A DNA stretch of 64,000 nucleotides from Acidimicrobiaceae bacterium (GCA_003132305.1 PKXJ01000033.1:34652-98651); one strand, 5' to 3'; positions 9,126-17,670 are shown, counted from the stretch's first letter. Program-made: numbers and translations. Notes: a model not told the origin generated them from the sequence alone.

Positions 9126-9613
9126 GCCACCACCTCGCCTTGGTCAACATCGGGGTCCGTCGAAGCCACTTGTTCGGCCATGAACTCTCCGAGCGTGCGC
9201 ATGAAGAGCGCCACTATTGCGTTCTCATCGAGTCCCGCTTCCTTGGCCGCGCGCAACCAGCTTCGTTTCAGTGAACGGCGCAGCGTATTGAGTTGGGCCA
9301 TGGCAATGGTCTCGGGAACAGAAATTATGAACGTTCCCTGTCCCGGTCGGCCCACGGCGATCCCCTTTCCTTCAAGGTCGGCGTACGCTTTAATCACCGT
9401 GTTTGGGTTGATGGAAAGTGAGCCCACCACGTCCTTCACCCGAGGCAATTGATCGCCGAGCTGTAGGTAACCAAGTCGCAGCGCGTGCTCCACTTGATGG
9501 ACGAGCTGTAGGTACGTGGGGACGCCAGATTTGCCATCGAGTCGGAATTCAATGGGAGACCTAGATCGTGAGTCGCTTCCAATTGTGGGGCTTTGTTGTT
9601 TATCTGTCTTCAT
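9122..9613 (-). CDS. GntR family regulator, YtrA subfamily
   Basis: A 163-residue regulator. A GntR winged helix spans about residues 35-100 (QLVHQVEHALRLGYL, then SINPNTVIKAYADLEGKG). Instead of a ligand domain there is only a short helical C-terminus, as in YtrA-type repressors of ABC operons. It is first in its operon. A 30-bp near-perfect palindrome covers its own start codon, and a TTGACA -35 lies just upstream, so autorepression of the whole operon is likely. Confidence 0.9.
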   Translation of the reverse strand: MKTDKQQSPTIGSDSRSRSPIEFRLDGKSGVPTYLQLVHQVEHALRLGYLQLGDQLPRVKDVVGSLSINPNTVIKAYADLEGKGIAVGRPGQGTFIISVPETIAMAQLNTLRRSLKRSWLRAAKEAGLDENAIVALFMRTLGEFMAEQVASTDPDVDQGEVVA

Positions 9614-9624
9614 AGATAAATAAC
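9595..9624 (-). promoter_or_regulatory. Operator-like palindrome over the GntR start codon
   Basis: The arms are GTTGTTTATCT (9595-9605) and AGATAAATAAC (9614-9624). They match at 10 of 11 positions around an 8-bp spacer that contains the start codon (9611-9613). Position and symmetry fit a dimeric GntR binding site that would block transcription and translation start. Confidence 0.6.
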
Positions 9625-9650
9625 ATTAGTGCCCATTTCAAAAATGTCAA
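9623..9650 (-). promoter_or_regulatory. Probable promoter of the GntR-ABC operon
   Basis: Reading the minus strand, the -35 hexamer TTGACA is at 9650-9645. After a 16-bp spacer the -10-like TAATGT is at 9628-9623, directly abutting the palindrome at 9595-9624. The -35 is a perfect match and the -10 is moderate. Confidence 0.45.
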
Positions 9651-10027
9651 GATGTAACTCGAAATTCTTTTTCGGATGGCGACTTAAAGCAGTTAGCCCA
9701 ATCGTTCGACGGGCGCTCGAGCCGGAGGCCGACGCTGCAGTCCCGTCCGCTTTGTTGAGGTTCGATCCTCAGAGAGTTTGGTCTCCAACTTTTCCGGCAC
9801 GATTCAGAGGGTCATCGAAACGTATGGCTGTTTCCTAATACTGTGACGGTTGTTCAGCACTTGAGCACGGCCGATTCCGCGACTCCCCCACCGAGAACAA
9901 CAACTTTGTGCGGAATCATCGCCCCACCATAACAACGCATAATCCGCAGTGAAATTATGACGAGATGAATTCGATAGTGGACACTCGAATCAACCAATGA
10001 ATGCGTTCTGATTTATACAACGATCCG
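9651..10027. other. Intergenic region upstream of the GntR operon
   Basis: About 375 bp with only unsupported short open frames. It separates the GntR operon from the tRNA-Val remnant that appears to mark an island edge. Nothing else was recognised. Confidence 0.4.
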
Positions 10028-10069
10028 TGGGCCGTGCAGGACTTGAACCTGCGACCCCTTGCGTGTCAT
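10028..10069 (-). other. tRNA-Val(GAC) 3' half, probable attachment-site scar
   Basis: Read on the minus strand this is an anticodon loop ATGACAC (anticodon GAC), 3' anticodon stem GCAAG, variable loop GGGTC, a perfect T arm (GCAGG, TTCAAGT, CCTGC), acceptor strand ACGGCCC and discriminator A. The 5' half of the tRNA is absent. The bases preceding the loop (TGGGC) cannot pair with GCAAG, so the homology stops at the anticodon loop. This is the usual crossover site of tyrosine integrases. It is not a functional tRNA gene. Confidence 0.75.
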
Positions 10070-10224
10070 GCCCATCTTTCCTGTTCACCGCTGCTTTCTG
10101 ACGTCCAAATCTCGCCAAACCGTAGCACTTCTTGTCCACTGACATTCGCCATTGCGTGGACATATTCTCCGGTGTTGCTGACGGTGTTGCTGACGGACGG
10201 CCTTTACAAACCACGCAAGGGGTC
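10053..10224. repeat. Att-like repeat array next to the tRNA-Val remnant
   Basis: The tRNA core GACCCCTTGCGTG (10053-10065) recurs as a perfect inverted copy at 10212-10224. A 12-bp unit GGTGTTGCTGAC is tandemly duplicated at 10171-10194, 102 bp from the anticodon loop and 17 bp before the inverted core. The same layout occurs at 60119-60296 next to a tRNA-Ala remnant. These are probably integrase arm and core sites. Confidence 0.55.
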
Positions 10225-10428
10225 ATAAACCTACCTTGCGAACTCGAGGTTCAGGAGCCTGAAGATCTCCTGTTCTGGGATAGAAACTCCTCCCACTTAC
10301 TGACGAAAAGCTTGCATGGAATGTGGGAGGCACAAGTCCCCAATCCGTGACGGAACTGCCGTCCGTTTAGTTTGACAAACTGTCACTTGAAGGGACGGCA
10401 GTCATTTCGCTCTCGAATTCAGCTTGAT

Positions 10429-10932
10429 TCACCCACTCCCGAGTTTCTGCCATTGGGAGATCAAATTCATCAGTGCCAGGAGGCTGTTGGTCAGCAACAT
10501 CGCAGCGGCAAAACCGACTAGAGATCTCGAGGTCGCGGTCGTGATATCTCCGGAGAAAGCTTGATAGGCCGCGAGACAGCTCGCGATGAAGGAGACCAAC
10601 GCAACCGCACCTGTTAGGGCCGTACCGGGAATGAACCGCAGTTTGTCCATAGTCGTGGCAGCACGGTACTGGCACACCAGGTTCGCACTTCCTCGGCCGC
10701 CCAAAGTTGAAAACAGAATCGGATTTACCCCAGCAGGTGTATTTTCTCCTGCGCGACTGACCGAAACTACGACACTGCATTTCTTCTTCTCTGCCTTGTT
10801 CCATAGCAAGATCTGACTCGGAGGATTTGGTGACTTACTGAACGCACTTGGTGGAAAGTAAAGTGCCTTTGTACTCGTGGCCTCTAAGATGACTCCGACC
10901 GTCACCTCGCTAGCGACTTCGCCAGCCTTCAT
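10429..10932 (-). CDS. Hypothetical membrane protein
   Basis: A 167-residue protein of unknown family. The N-terminal 95 residues are soluble and beta-rich. Two hydrophobic helices follow near residues 105-125 and 138-158. Its start overlaps the stop of the upstream Cys-rich gene by 4 nt (ATGA), so the two are one transcript. Base composition is lower in GC than the neighbouring IS. The function is not recognised. Confidence 0.5.
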   Translation of the reverse strand: MKAGEVASEVTVGVILEATSTKALYFPPSAFSKSPNPPSQILLWNKAEKKKCSVVVSVSRAGENTPAGVNPILFSTLGGRGSANLVCQYRAATTMDKLRFIPGTALTGAVALVSFIASCLAAYQAFSGDITTATSRSLVGFAAAMLLTNSLLALMNLISQWQKLGSG

Positions 10933-11474
10933 CCAGGCACCATCGCCTTTTCCATTCCCATCCCCATTGCGTTCACCAATACTGGATGTGCGTAACTCTT
11001 GATGAAATCATCCTCATTCTCAGTCGGTCGATCCGTCAACCATTCAGAAGTTCCCAAGCATGCCGATAAGAGTGCCGCCCCGAGACGAATGAGATTCGTT
11101 GTTCGATCGCGCGAGGCATCATCTTGGGCGAATACAAGATTCTGTCGCCTAAACACTGATTCCACAAAATCCGGAGAGACTAGGTTTGTGAACTGCTCGA
11201 AGTGGTGACTTACTGCGGCTCGCCGCGACACATGAATTTCCAAGTAAGCGATGTCCTCCGCTGACAAATTTTCGGCGTGACCAGTCACGCGCCCAGTTGC
11301 ACTTTCCACAACCGCAAATCCAAGACAGATGAAGCACCAGAATTCGCCCTTTCTTAGGCGATCACTGTGATCATCGCATGCCATTATGCAGCAAGATTTA
11401 CAACAGCCGATGGGCTCAACATGATTTGAGGGGGCACCATGAACACATATCCAACTGTCGTTTGCCAGTGACAT
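10929..11474 (-). CDS. Cys-rich hypothetical protein, 5' end disrupted by IS21
   Basis: The recognisable part begins with a Cys/His cluster (ICVHG, GCCKSCCIMACDDH, FWCFIC) that looks like a zinc-binding module. About 130 further residues are without known motif. The IS21-family element ends at 11456, so any start upstream of ATG 11384 (for example ATG 11474 or GTG 11516) lies in IS sequence. If the element and one CCAAC copy are removed, the reading frame stays open into the sequence right of 17568. The original N-terminus was therefore probably longer. It is translationally coupled to the membrane protein gene at 10429-10932. Confidence 0.45.
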   Translation of the reverse strand: MSLANDSWICVHGAPSNHVEPIGCCKSCCIMACDDHSDRLRKGEFWCFICLGFAVVESATGRVTGHAENLSAEDIAYLEIHVSRRAAVSHHFEQFTNLVSPDFVESVFRRQNLVFAQDDASRDRTTNLIRLGAALLSACLGTSEWLTDRPTENEDDFIKSYAHPVLVNAMGMGMEKAMVPG

Positions 11475-11611
11475 GGGACCACTAGTCGGGTGATTTTGCC
11501 AGTGACATGGGACCACCCCCGTTGCCAGTTATGGGACCACCCTGAGGGTCCGCCACCACCAGCCGAAGAAGTATTCGGCTGGGTCTCCAGAGTCGTTGAC
11601 GAGGAGACCCC

Positions 11612-12256
11612 ATGGCGTTCAGGGAGGTATCGGTGGTGCAGATCAAGGAGTTGTTGCGGCTCTGGCTAAAGGGTTCGGGAGAACGAACGATTGCCGAGAG
11701 CGTGGGTATCGATCGAAAGACGGTGCGGCGTTACCTTGAGGCCGCGAAGGCACTCGGACTCGAACGTTCGAGCAGTGAAGCGCAGCTGACCGACGAGTTA
11801 ATTGGTCAACTCGTGGAACGCGTGCGACCCCACCGGCCCGACGGACACGGTGACGCGTGGCGAGTCCTTCTCAAGGAAGAAGCACGAATTAAAGCCTGGG
11901 TCGATCAGGACCTCACCGTCGTCAAGATCGGCGTGCTACTCGGACGCAATGGGATCGTGGTGCCTCATCGCACCCTGGCGCGGTTCTGCGTCGAACGCCT
12001 GGGCACCGCGAAGCGTGCCACGACGACGGTGCGAGTGAACGACCCACCGCCCGGCGTTGAACTGCAAGTCGACTTCGGTCGTCTCGGACTCGTCCCCGAC
12101 GGTGAGCGTCGCCGGGTCTGCCAGGGACTCATCTTCACCGCGTGCTTCAGTCGTCACTCGTTCGTGTGGCCGACGTTCAAGCAAACGACCGAAGAAGTCA
12201 TCAAGGGCTTCGAGGCCGCGTGGGGCTTCTTCGGTGGGGTCTTTCCCGTCGTCATC
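11612..12256 (+). pseudogene. istA: istA transposase, 5' part
   Basis: The first 215 residues of an IS21-family transposase. An HTH (about residues 18-45, GSGERTIAESVGIDRKTVRRY) is followed by the start of the DDE integrase core (VELQVDFGRLG, then FTACFSRHSF). The frame reaches PVVI and then enters the RIT element. The remainder of the protein resumes in the same frame at 15752. A full IstA of about 519 residues would result if the insertion were removed. Confidence 0.9.
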
Positions 12257-12287
12257 AGCGAATATGTTCCGCGGAACATATTCGGGC
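12257..12287. repeat. 24-bp perfect palindrome at the left junction of the RIT element
   Basis: Positions 12260-12283 form a perfect palindrome with half-site GAATATGTTCCG. It sits between the end of the istA 5' part and the left 95-bp inverted repeat. No counterpart exists at the right junction, where the repeat ends one base before istA resumes. It may be part of the element's left end or a recombination core. Confidence 0.7.
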
Positions 12288-12382
12288 TTATGTGCCCAGT
12301 TGCGTTATGTGGCGCATTCGGAGTTGAGCCGCCCAATCACGGTGGTGGGCGGGCCGGCGACGGCGATCGAGGGCACATAACG
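12288..12382 (+). repeat. RIT left 95-bp inverted repeat
   Basis: Identical in reverse complement to 15656-15750. The repeat itself begins with TTATGTGCCC and ends with GGGCACATAACG, so it is internally symmetrical at its edges. An additional CGTTATGTGGC lies inside. These repeated half-sites are plausible recombinase binding sites. Confidence 0.92.
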
Positions 12383-12437
12383 CTCAACTTCAGCAAAGGT
12401 GACTTCTTTATCCCCTACAGGGAGAAGGGAAGTTGTC

Positions 12438-13700
12438 ATGTTGGAGGAATACTTCATGAAGCCGGCGACGGTCGATCGCCTTCACGGGTCGTGGATCGGT
12501 GCCGAGATCGAAACGTACGTTGCCTGGCTCGTCGACCAGGGTTACGGCACGAAGAGTATCTGGCGTCGTGTGCCGATCGCGTTCGCCTTCGGCGAATTCG
12601 CGCGGGCTCAGGGGGCAAACGTTCTCGGTGAGTTGCCCGCGCACGTCGAGGCGTTCGTCACCGAGCGCGTCGAGCGACACCACGCGCGAACCGGGTCGAC
12701 GAGAGTAATGGCGAAGGAGATCCGGGGTCCGGTGGAGCAGCTGCTCTCCGTCGTGCTTAGCGACTTTGAGTCCACTGGTCGAGCGCACCACGCGCAGCCC
12801 TTCGCCGACGACGCCCCGGGCTTCTTCGATTATTTGGTCGAAGAACGCGGCCTTCGCCCGGCGTCCGTGAACGGTTATCGCTTCCATCTCGACCGCTTCG
12901 AGGCCTACCTCTCGCGCATTGGTGTGGCGACGATCGCCGAACTCTCGCCAGCGATTCTCAGCGCCTTCGTGGTCGAACGCGCCAGCACGGGACTGTCCAA
13001 GAGCACGGTCGGCAGCGCCGCGGGGGTCCTACGAGTGTTCCTGCGCTACGTCCACCGCCAGGGCGTACTTACGATCGACCTGAGCGACAGCGTCGGCTGG
13101 CCCCAGGTTTACCGACTCTCGAGCATCCCGCGCTCCATCTCCTGGGCCGACGTCAACCGGGTCCTCGAAGGCGTCGAGCGCCGGAGCGAATCGGGTCGGC
13201 GCGACTACGCCATCTTGCTCCTGCTCGTCACCTACGGACTACGCGCCCGCGAGATCGCCGCGCTCACACTGGACGACATCGACTGGAAGCGCGAACGTCT
13301 GGCCATCCCCGAGCGCAAGGCCGGCCACTCGACAGCGTTCCCACTCTCGGTCGTCGTCGGTGAGGCTCTCCTCGACTACTTGCGCCAGGGTCGTCCGTCA
13401 ACGACCGATCGTCACGTGTTCTTTCGCGCCGCGGCGCCACGACGTCCCATTGGAGCCGCCGCGGTGTCGTCGCTCGCGCGTGCTCATCTGCTCAAAGCGG
13501 GCGTCGACGTTCCGCGACCGGGGTCGCATACCCTGCGCCACTCGGCGGTCCAACGTCTCGTCGACGCCGACTTCGATCTCAAGACCATCGGTGACTTCGT
13601 CGGACACCGCTCGGCCCGCTCCACCGAGGTCTACGCCAAGGTCGCCGTCGAGGCGCTGCGCGAGGTCGCCCTGGGCGACGGTGAGGAGGTCCTTCGATGA
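12438..13700 (+). CDS. RIT tyrosine recombinase A
   Basis: About 420 residues. An N-terminal SAM-like core-binding domain (about 130-230) precedes the catalytic domain. Visible catalytic residues are Arg in YGLRAREIAAL, Lys in ERKAGHS, His-x-x-Arg in HTLRHSAVQRL, His in GHRSARST and the nucleophile Tyr in EVYAKVA. ATG 12438 is preferred over the upstream in-frame start at 12399 because a GGGAAG lies just before it. The first about 120 residues are an extension beyond typical integrases, as in RitA-type proteins. It overlaps recombinase B by 4 nt. Confidence 0.85.
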   Translation: MLEEYFMKPATVDRLHGSWIGAEIETYVAWLVDQGYGTKSIWRRVPIAFAFGEFARAQGANVLGELPAHVEAFVTERVERHHARTGSTRVMAKEIRGPVEQLLSVVLSDFESTGRAHHAQPFADDAPGFFDYLVEERGLRPASVNGYRFHLDRFEAYLSRIGVATIAELSPAILSAFVVERASTGLSKSTVGSAAGVLRVFLRYVHRQGVLTIDLSDSVGWPQVYRLSSIPRSISWADVNRVLEGVERRSESGRRDYAILLLLVTYGLRAREIAALTLDDIDWKRERLAIPERKAGHSTAFPLSVVVGEALLDYLRQGRPSTTDRHVFFRAAAPRRPIGAAAVSSLARAHLLKAGVDVPRPGSHTLRHSAVQRLVDADFDLKTIGDFVGHRSARSTEVYAKVAVEALREVALGDGEEVLR

Positions 13701-14650
13701 ACGACCACCTCGCCACTGCCGCCACCGACTTCCTCGCTCACCAGCGAGCCCTCGGGCGCAAATACCGGACCGAGGAGGCCACACTGCGCCTGCTGCTCGC
13801 CTTCGCCGACGAGCGTCACGTGAAGGATCTGCACGAGCTGACGCCCGCGGTCCTCGACGATTTCGTCGCGTCGCGGCCACGGACCCGAGCGCGCAGTTTC
13901 AACCACCTCGTCGGGATCCTCGGCTGCTTCCTTGACTGGGCCGTGAGCCAACAGCGCTTGGCCGTGTCACCGCGGCGCCCGACTCGGCGACGCGAAACCG
14001 ATCAACGCTTACCGTTCCTCTTTGACGTCGCGCAGGCTCGTCGACTGCTCGAGGCGGCCGCGGCCCTGCCCGACAACGCGAGAGCGACGAATCGCGGACC
14101 GACCTATCACGCCATCTTCGCCCTCTGTTACGGCCTGGGTCTGCGTGCCGGAGAGGCGTGTGGCCTTCGCCGCGGCGACGTCGACACCGAGCGCCAACTC
14201 CTCGTCGTGCGCGGTGGAAAATTCAACAAGAGCCGCCTCGTTCCCTACGGGCCGCGCGTCGGCGAACTTCTCGCTCGCCAGGTCGAGCGGCGCGGCGGGA
14301 GCGACGACGATCCGCTGTTCAGCTTCGACGGCCAGCGTGGCGTGCACCCCGGCAGCGCCAGCCAGACGTTCCACCGTCTCGTCGTCGAGTTGGTCCTCCC
14401 CGTCCCCGACGGCGTCGGCGCACCTCATCTGCACTCGCTTCGCCACTCCTTCGCGGTGGGGTGCCTGTCGCGCTGGTATCGCGAGGACGTCGACCCCCAG
14501 AGTCGCCTCTACCGACTCTCCACGTTCATGGGACACGTCGACCCCGCGTCCACGGCCGTCTATCTGACCATCACGCCGCAACTACTCGCCGAGGCGCATC
14601 GACGGTTCGAGGCCTTCGCTCACCCGGTCTGGTCGGAGGTGACGCCGTGA
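13697..14650 (+). CDS. RIT tyrosine recombinase B
   Basis: A 317-residue tyrosine recombinase. The core-binding domain is at about 5-95. Catalytic residues are Arg in GLRAGEACGL, Lys in GGKFNKSRLVPY, His-x-x-Arg in HSLRHSFAVG, His in GHVDPAST and Tyr in TAVYLTI. Its start overlaps recombinase A (ATGA) and its end overlaps recombinase C (GTGA). The three proteins should therefore be made in fixed proportion and are thought to act together. Confidence 0.9.
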   Translation: MNDHLATAATDFLAHQRALGRKYRTEEATLRLLLAFADERHVKDLHELTPAVLDDFVASRPRTRARSFNHLVGILGCFLDWAVSQQRLAVSPRRPTRRRETDQRLPFLFDVAQARRLLEAAAALPDNARATNRGPTYHAIFALCYGLGLRAGEACGLRRGDVDTERQLLVVRGGKFNKSRLVPYGPRVGELLARQVERRGGSDDDPLFSFDGQRGVHPGSASQTFHRLVVELVLPVPDGVGAPHLHSLRHSFAVGCLSRWYREDVDPQSRLYRLSTFMGHVDPASTAVYLTITPQLLAEAHRRFEAFAHPVWSEVTP

Positions 14651-15654
14651 GTGGCGCACGGCCTCTCGGGCCGCTCATCCAGTCCTTCTTCATCGACCAT
14701 TTGGTCACGGTGAAGGGCCTGCGACCGACGTCGGTGCGCAGTTACCGCGACACCATCCGGCTGCTGCTGTGTTTCGTGGCCACGGACAAGGGAACAAAGA
14801 TTACGAAACTCGCCATCACGGACCTGAGCTTCGAACGAGTTCTCGGCTTTCTCTCGCACCTGGAAAACGAACGGCACAACCACGTCCGGACCCGCAATCA
14901 GCGTCTGGCGGTGCTTCACGCACTCTTTGACTACCTCGCCAGCCGAGATCCCGAGATGCTCGGCGTCGGCCAGCGGGTGGCGGCCATCCCCATGAAGCGA
15001 TCGGCCCCCGGTGAGACGCACTTCTTGGAACGCGACGAAGTCGAGGCGCTGTGGCGACAGCTTCCCCGCACGGGACGTTGGGCGTCGCGCGATCGGACCC
15101 TGCTGCTGTTCCTCTACAACACCGGGGCGCGGGTGCAAGAGGTCGCCGACTTGAGAGTTGAACACCTTGAGCTTGGAGAGAACGCCGTGGTCCGTCTTCA
15201 CGGCAAGGGCGACAAGTGGCGGAGTTGTCCGCTGTGGCACCAGACCGCGGCGCTGCTGGCCGAGTTGATCGTGTCGGACGCACCTCGAGGGACGGACGTG
15301 CCCGTGTTCACGTCGGCGAATGGCGAAGCCTTGACTCGCTCGGGCCTCTACAAGATCGTGCGACGTCACGCCGGCCACCTCGACGACCCTCGCACCAACC
15401 GCAGGGTGAGCCCCCACCTGTTTCGTCACACTGCGGCGATGCACCTGCTCGAAGCTGGCGTTGAAATTAACGTCATACGAGGCTGGCTGGGTCACGCCGA
15501 CCTCACTACGACCAACCGCTACGCCGAGATCACTACCAGAGCGAAGATCGAGGCACTCCGAAACACCGAACCTCCAGGTGCTTCGGCGGGACTCCGTCCT
15601 CGCCCTGTCTGGCGGTCCGACGAGTCACTGCTCAATTGGCTCTCCTCGCTCTGA
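14647..15654 (+). CDS. RIT tyrosine recombinase C
   Basis: A 335-residue tyrosine recombinase starting at GTG 14647, inside the stop of recombinase B. Catalytic residues are Arg in NTGARVQEVADL, Lys in HGKGDKWRSCPL, His-x-x-Arg in HLFRHTAAMHL, His in GHADLTTT and Tyr in NRYAEI. The gene ends one base before the right inverted repeat, so the element is very compact. Confidence 0.9.
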   Translation: MSGARPLGPLIQSFFIDHLVTVKGLRPTSVRSYRDTIRLLLCFVATDKGTKITKLAITDLSFERVLGFLSHLENERHNHVRTRNQRLAVLHALFDYLASRDPEMLGVGQRVAAIPMKRSAPGETHFLERDEVEALWRQLPRTGRWASRDRTLLLFLYNTGARVQEVADLRVEHLELGENAVVRLHGKGDKWRSCPLWHQTAALLAELIVSDAPRGTDVPVFTSANGEALTRSGLYKIVRRHAGHLDDPRTNRRVSPHLFRHTAAMHLLEAGVEINVIRGWLGHADLTTTNRYAEITTRAKIEALRNTEPPGASAGLRPRPVWRSDESLLNWLSSL

Positions 15655-15655
15655 A

Positions 15656-15750
15656 CGTTATGTGCCCTCGATCGCCGTCGCCGGCCCGCCCACCACCGTG
15701 ATTGGGCGGCTCAACTCCGAATGCGCCACATAACGCAACTGGGCACATAA
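15656..15750 (-). repeat. RIT right 95-bp inverted repeat
   Basis: Exact reverse complement of 12288-12382. Identity over the whole 95 bp indicates active constraint or recent insertion. Confidence 0.92.
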
Positions 15751-15751
15751 T

Positions 15752-16663
15752 CCGGACAACATGAAGTCGATCGTGACGACGGCCGAACACACCGCGCCAC
15801 GACTCAACGACGTGTTCCTCGAATACGCACAGGCTCGCGGGTTCAGCGTCGACGCGGCGCGCGTGCGCACCCCAACCGACAAGCCCCGGGTCGAACGGAC
15901 CGTTCCCTACGTGCGAAACAACTTCTTCGCTGGCGAAGTGTTCCGCGACCTCGAGCACTGTCGCGCCCTCGCCGAGACCTGGTGCAGCGACACCGCGGGC
16001 ATGAGGCTGCACGGCACCACCCAACTACGCCCGATAGAGGCGTTCCGAGCCGAAGAGTTGTGGCGTCTTCTGCCGTTGCCTGGATCCCCGTTCGACACGC
16101 CGGTCTGGAGCGAACCCAAGGTGCATCGCGATCTGCACGTCGAGGTTGACCGGGCTCTCTATTCAATGCCGCACCAGTTTCTGGGTCAACGCGTGCGGGC
16201 TCGTCGCGACGCGACGACCGTCAAGTTCTACGTGCGTGGTGAACTAGTGAAGTTGCACCCGAGAGTGAAGCCGGGCCAGCGCTCGAGTGACTCCGCGGAC
16301 TTTCCTCCGGGCACCTCGATCTACGCCACGCGTGACGTCGAGAGTCTGGCGAGAATGGCCGCTCTGCACGGGACCTTCGTCGAAACGTTCGCGCGGGCGC
16401 TGCTCGAACACCCGTTGCCCTGGACGAAAATGCGCCAGGTCTACCGACTACTCGGTCTCGCGAAGAAGTGGGGTTCATCACGTCTCGACGACGCGTGCGC
16501 TCGCGCCCTCGACGCCGAGAGCACGGACGTGAACCTGGTGACCCGCATGCTCGAGCGCGCCAAGGAATCAACCGAGCACGACGAGCGCTTCGCGCCCGTC
16601 CTCGTTCAGGGTCGCTTCGCGCGCGACGCGGCAGAGTTTGCGGCCAAGCGAGCGAACTCGTGA
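15752..16663 (+). pseudogene. istA: istA transposase, 3' part
   Basis: The frame resumes at PDNMKSIV, within the DDE core just after PVVI of the 5' part. It carries the final catalytic Glu region (TDKPRVERTVPYVRNNFF) and the C-terminal DNA-binding region with ALYSMPHQFLG. It ends by overlapping istB (GTGA). The gene is broken by the RIT insertion, and restoring it would give a complete IstA. Confidence 0.88.
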
Positions 16664-17463
16664 GCCTCACGCCGACGGTCTCACCAGAACTCAAGTCGCT
16701 CATGCGTCGTCTCAAACTCGGCCAGTTGCTCGACACGTTGCCCGAGCGTCTGGCGCTTAGCCGCGCGCACCACCTCGGCGCCGCCGAGTTCTTAGAGCAA
16801 CTCTTCAGTGACGAGGTGCAGCGCCGCGACGCCGCGTCGGCCGGGCTACGCGCCAAAAAAGCTCACCTGGACTTCGCCATGGTGCTCGAGCACTGGGACG
16901 ACACCGCACCCGTCACCTACGACCACGCGGTCTTGGAGGAACTCGCGTCGCTGCGCTTCGTCGACGCGGCCCAGAACGCCTTCCTGCTCGGACCCGTCGG
17001 GGTCGGCAAGACGTTCTTGGCGTCGGCGCTCGGTCACGTGGCGATTCGCCGGCGCGTGAGCGTGCACTTCGAACGAAGCGATCGGCTCTTCAAGCGTCTG
17101 AAGGCTTCACGACTCGACGCCAGCTACGACCAAGAGTTGCGCAAACTCATCGGGGTTGACTTACTCATCCTCGACGACTTCTGTCTCACGCCCCTCGACG
17201 CGACGGAGACCAGCGATCTCTACGACCTCGTCGTCGAACGCCACCACCGCGCCTCGACGATCGTGACCTCAAACCGGGACCCGAGCGAATGGCTCGCCGT
17301 CATGGCCGACGCGCTCCTCGCTCAATCAGCGATCGACCGGTTGAAGAGCGCGGCCTACGAGCTCGTCATTGAAGGTCCCTCCTACCGCGAGCGCGAGAAG
17401 CCCACGCTCGAAGTGGAGCCTACGGAACCACGACGTTTGTCGGCATCGAGACGGACAACTTGA
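16660..17463 (+). CDS. istB: istB, IS21 transposition helper ATPase
   Basis: A 267-residue AAA+ ATPase related to DnaC. Walker A is GPVGVGKT (residues 111-118), Walker B is DLLILDDF, and sensor-like TIVTSNRDPSEW follows. The N-terminal helical region (1-70) is typical of IstB. It starts at GTG 16660, overlapping istA by 4 nt. The gene itself looks intact although its partner istA is split. Confidence 0.92.
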   Translation: MSLTPTVSPELKSLMRRLKLGQLLDTLPERLALSRAHHLGAAEFLEQLFSDEVQRRDAASAGLRAKKAHLDFAMVLEHWDDTAPVTYDHAVLEELASLRFVDAAQNAFLLGPVGVGKTFLASALGHVAIRRRVSVHFERSDRLFKRLKASRLDASYDQELRKLIGVDLLILDDFCLTPLDATETSDLYDLVVERHHRASTIVTSNRDPSEWLAVMADALLAQSAIDRLKSAAYELVIEGPSYREREKPTLEVEPTEPRRLSASRRTT

Positions 17464-17617
17464 CAGAAAGGAGTGCGCCTTAGATAATCAACACGGCTGG
17501 TTGCGACGGACCCGAAGTGGTCCCATGCTTCTGGCAACGAGGTGGTCCCTTAAGACTGGCAAACGACACCAACAAGCGGTCACGAATCCGACTGTATCGC
17601 TTGTGAAGTACAAGAAC

Positions 17618-17670
17618 GGGGCTGCTGAAGGTTCAGGTCTCAACCTGAGACCCATATCGTCAGCAGCCCC
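17618..17670. repeat. 53-bp hairpin made of two inverted IS-end-like sequences
   Basis: Outer arms GGGGCTGCTG (17618-17627) and CAGCAGCCCC (17661-17670) flank an inner stem GGTCTCA-ACC-TGAGACC. The right arm, read in reverse complement, closely matches 24279-24310, which is the outer end of an IS3 remnant (GGGGCTGCTGACG, then GGTCTCAGGTTG). It may be a MITE-like relic. It could also act as a strong RNA hairpin. Confidence 0.5.

Larger units (their letters stand above)
12288..15750 (+). mobile_element. RIT element (three tandem tyrosine recombinases) inserted in istA
   Basis: Three overlapping tyrosine recombinase genes in one direction are bounded by a 95-bp inverted repeat that is identical at both ends (12288-12382 and 15656-15750). 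This is the defining layout of Recombinase-In-Trio elements. There is no passenger gene. It interrupts istA of the surrounding IS21 element, and no target duplication can be recognised. Confidence 0.9.
11456..17568 (+). mobile_element. IS21-family insertion sequence, interrupted by a RIT element
   Basis: The termini are inverted and begin TGTCGTTTGCC on both sides (11456 onward and reverse of 17568). Immediately outside is a 5-bp target duplication CCAAC (11451-11455 and 17569-17573). Each end carries repeated copies of a TTGCCAGT..ATGGGACCAC motif, three on the left (11461, 11495, 11522) and two on the right. This matches the multiple transposase-binding repeats of IS21 elements. Inside are istA (split) and istB, overlapping by GTGA. 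The RIT insertion at about 12257-15751 splits istA, so the element should no longer move by itself. Confidence 0.92.

Noticed and set aside
10001..10350. Short open frames over the tRNA-Val remnant (e.g. WAVQDLNLRPLACHA and GVAGSSPARPT readings)
   Set aside because: These peptides are translations of tRNA 3' ends and their flanks; they have no start signals and are frequent false genes.
14158..14646. Extension of recombinase C to 498 residues
   Set aside because: The upstream frame is an Arg/Pro-rich shadow of recombinase B; the GTGA overlap at 14647 gives a normal-sized protein.
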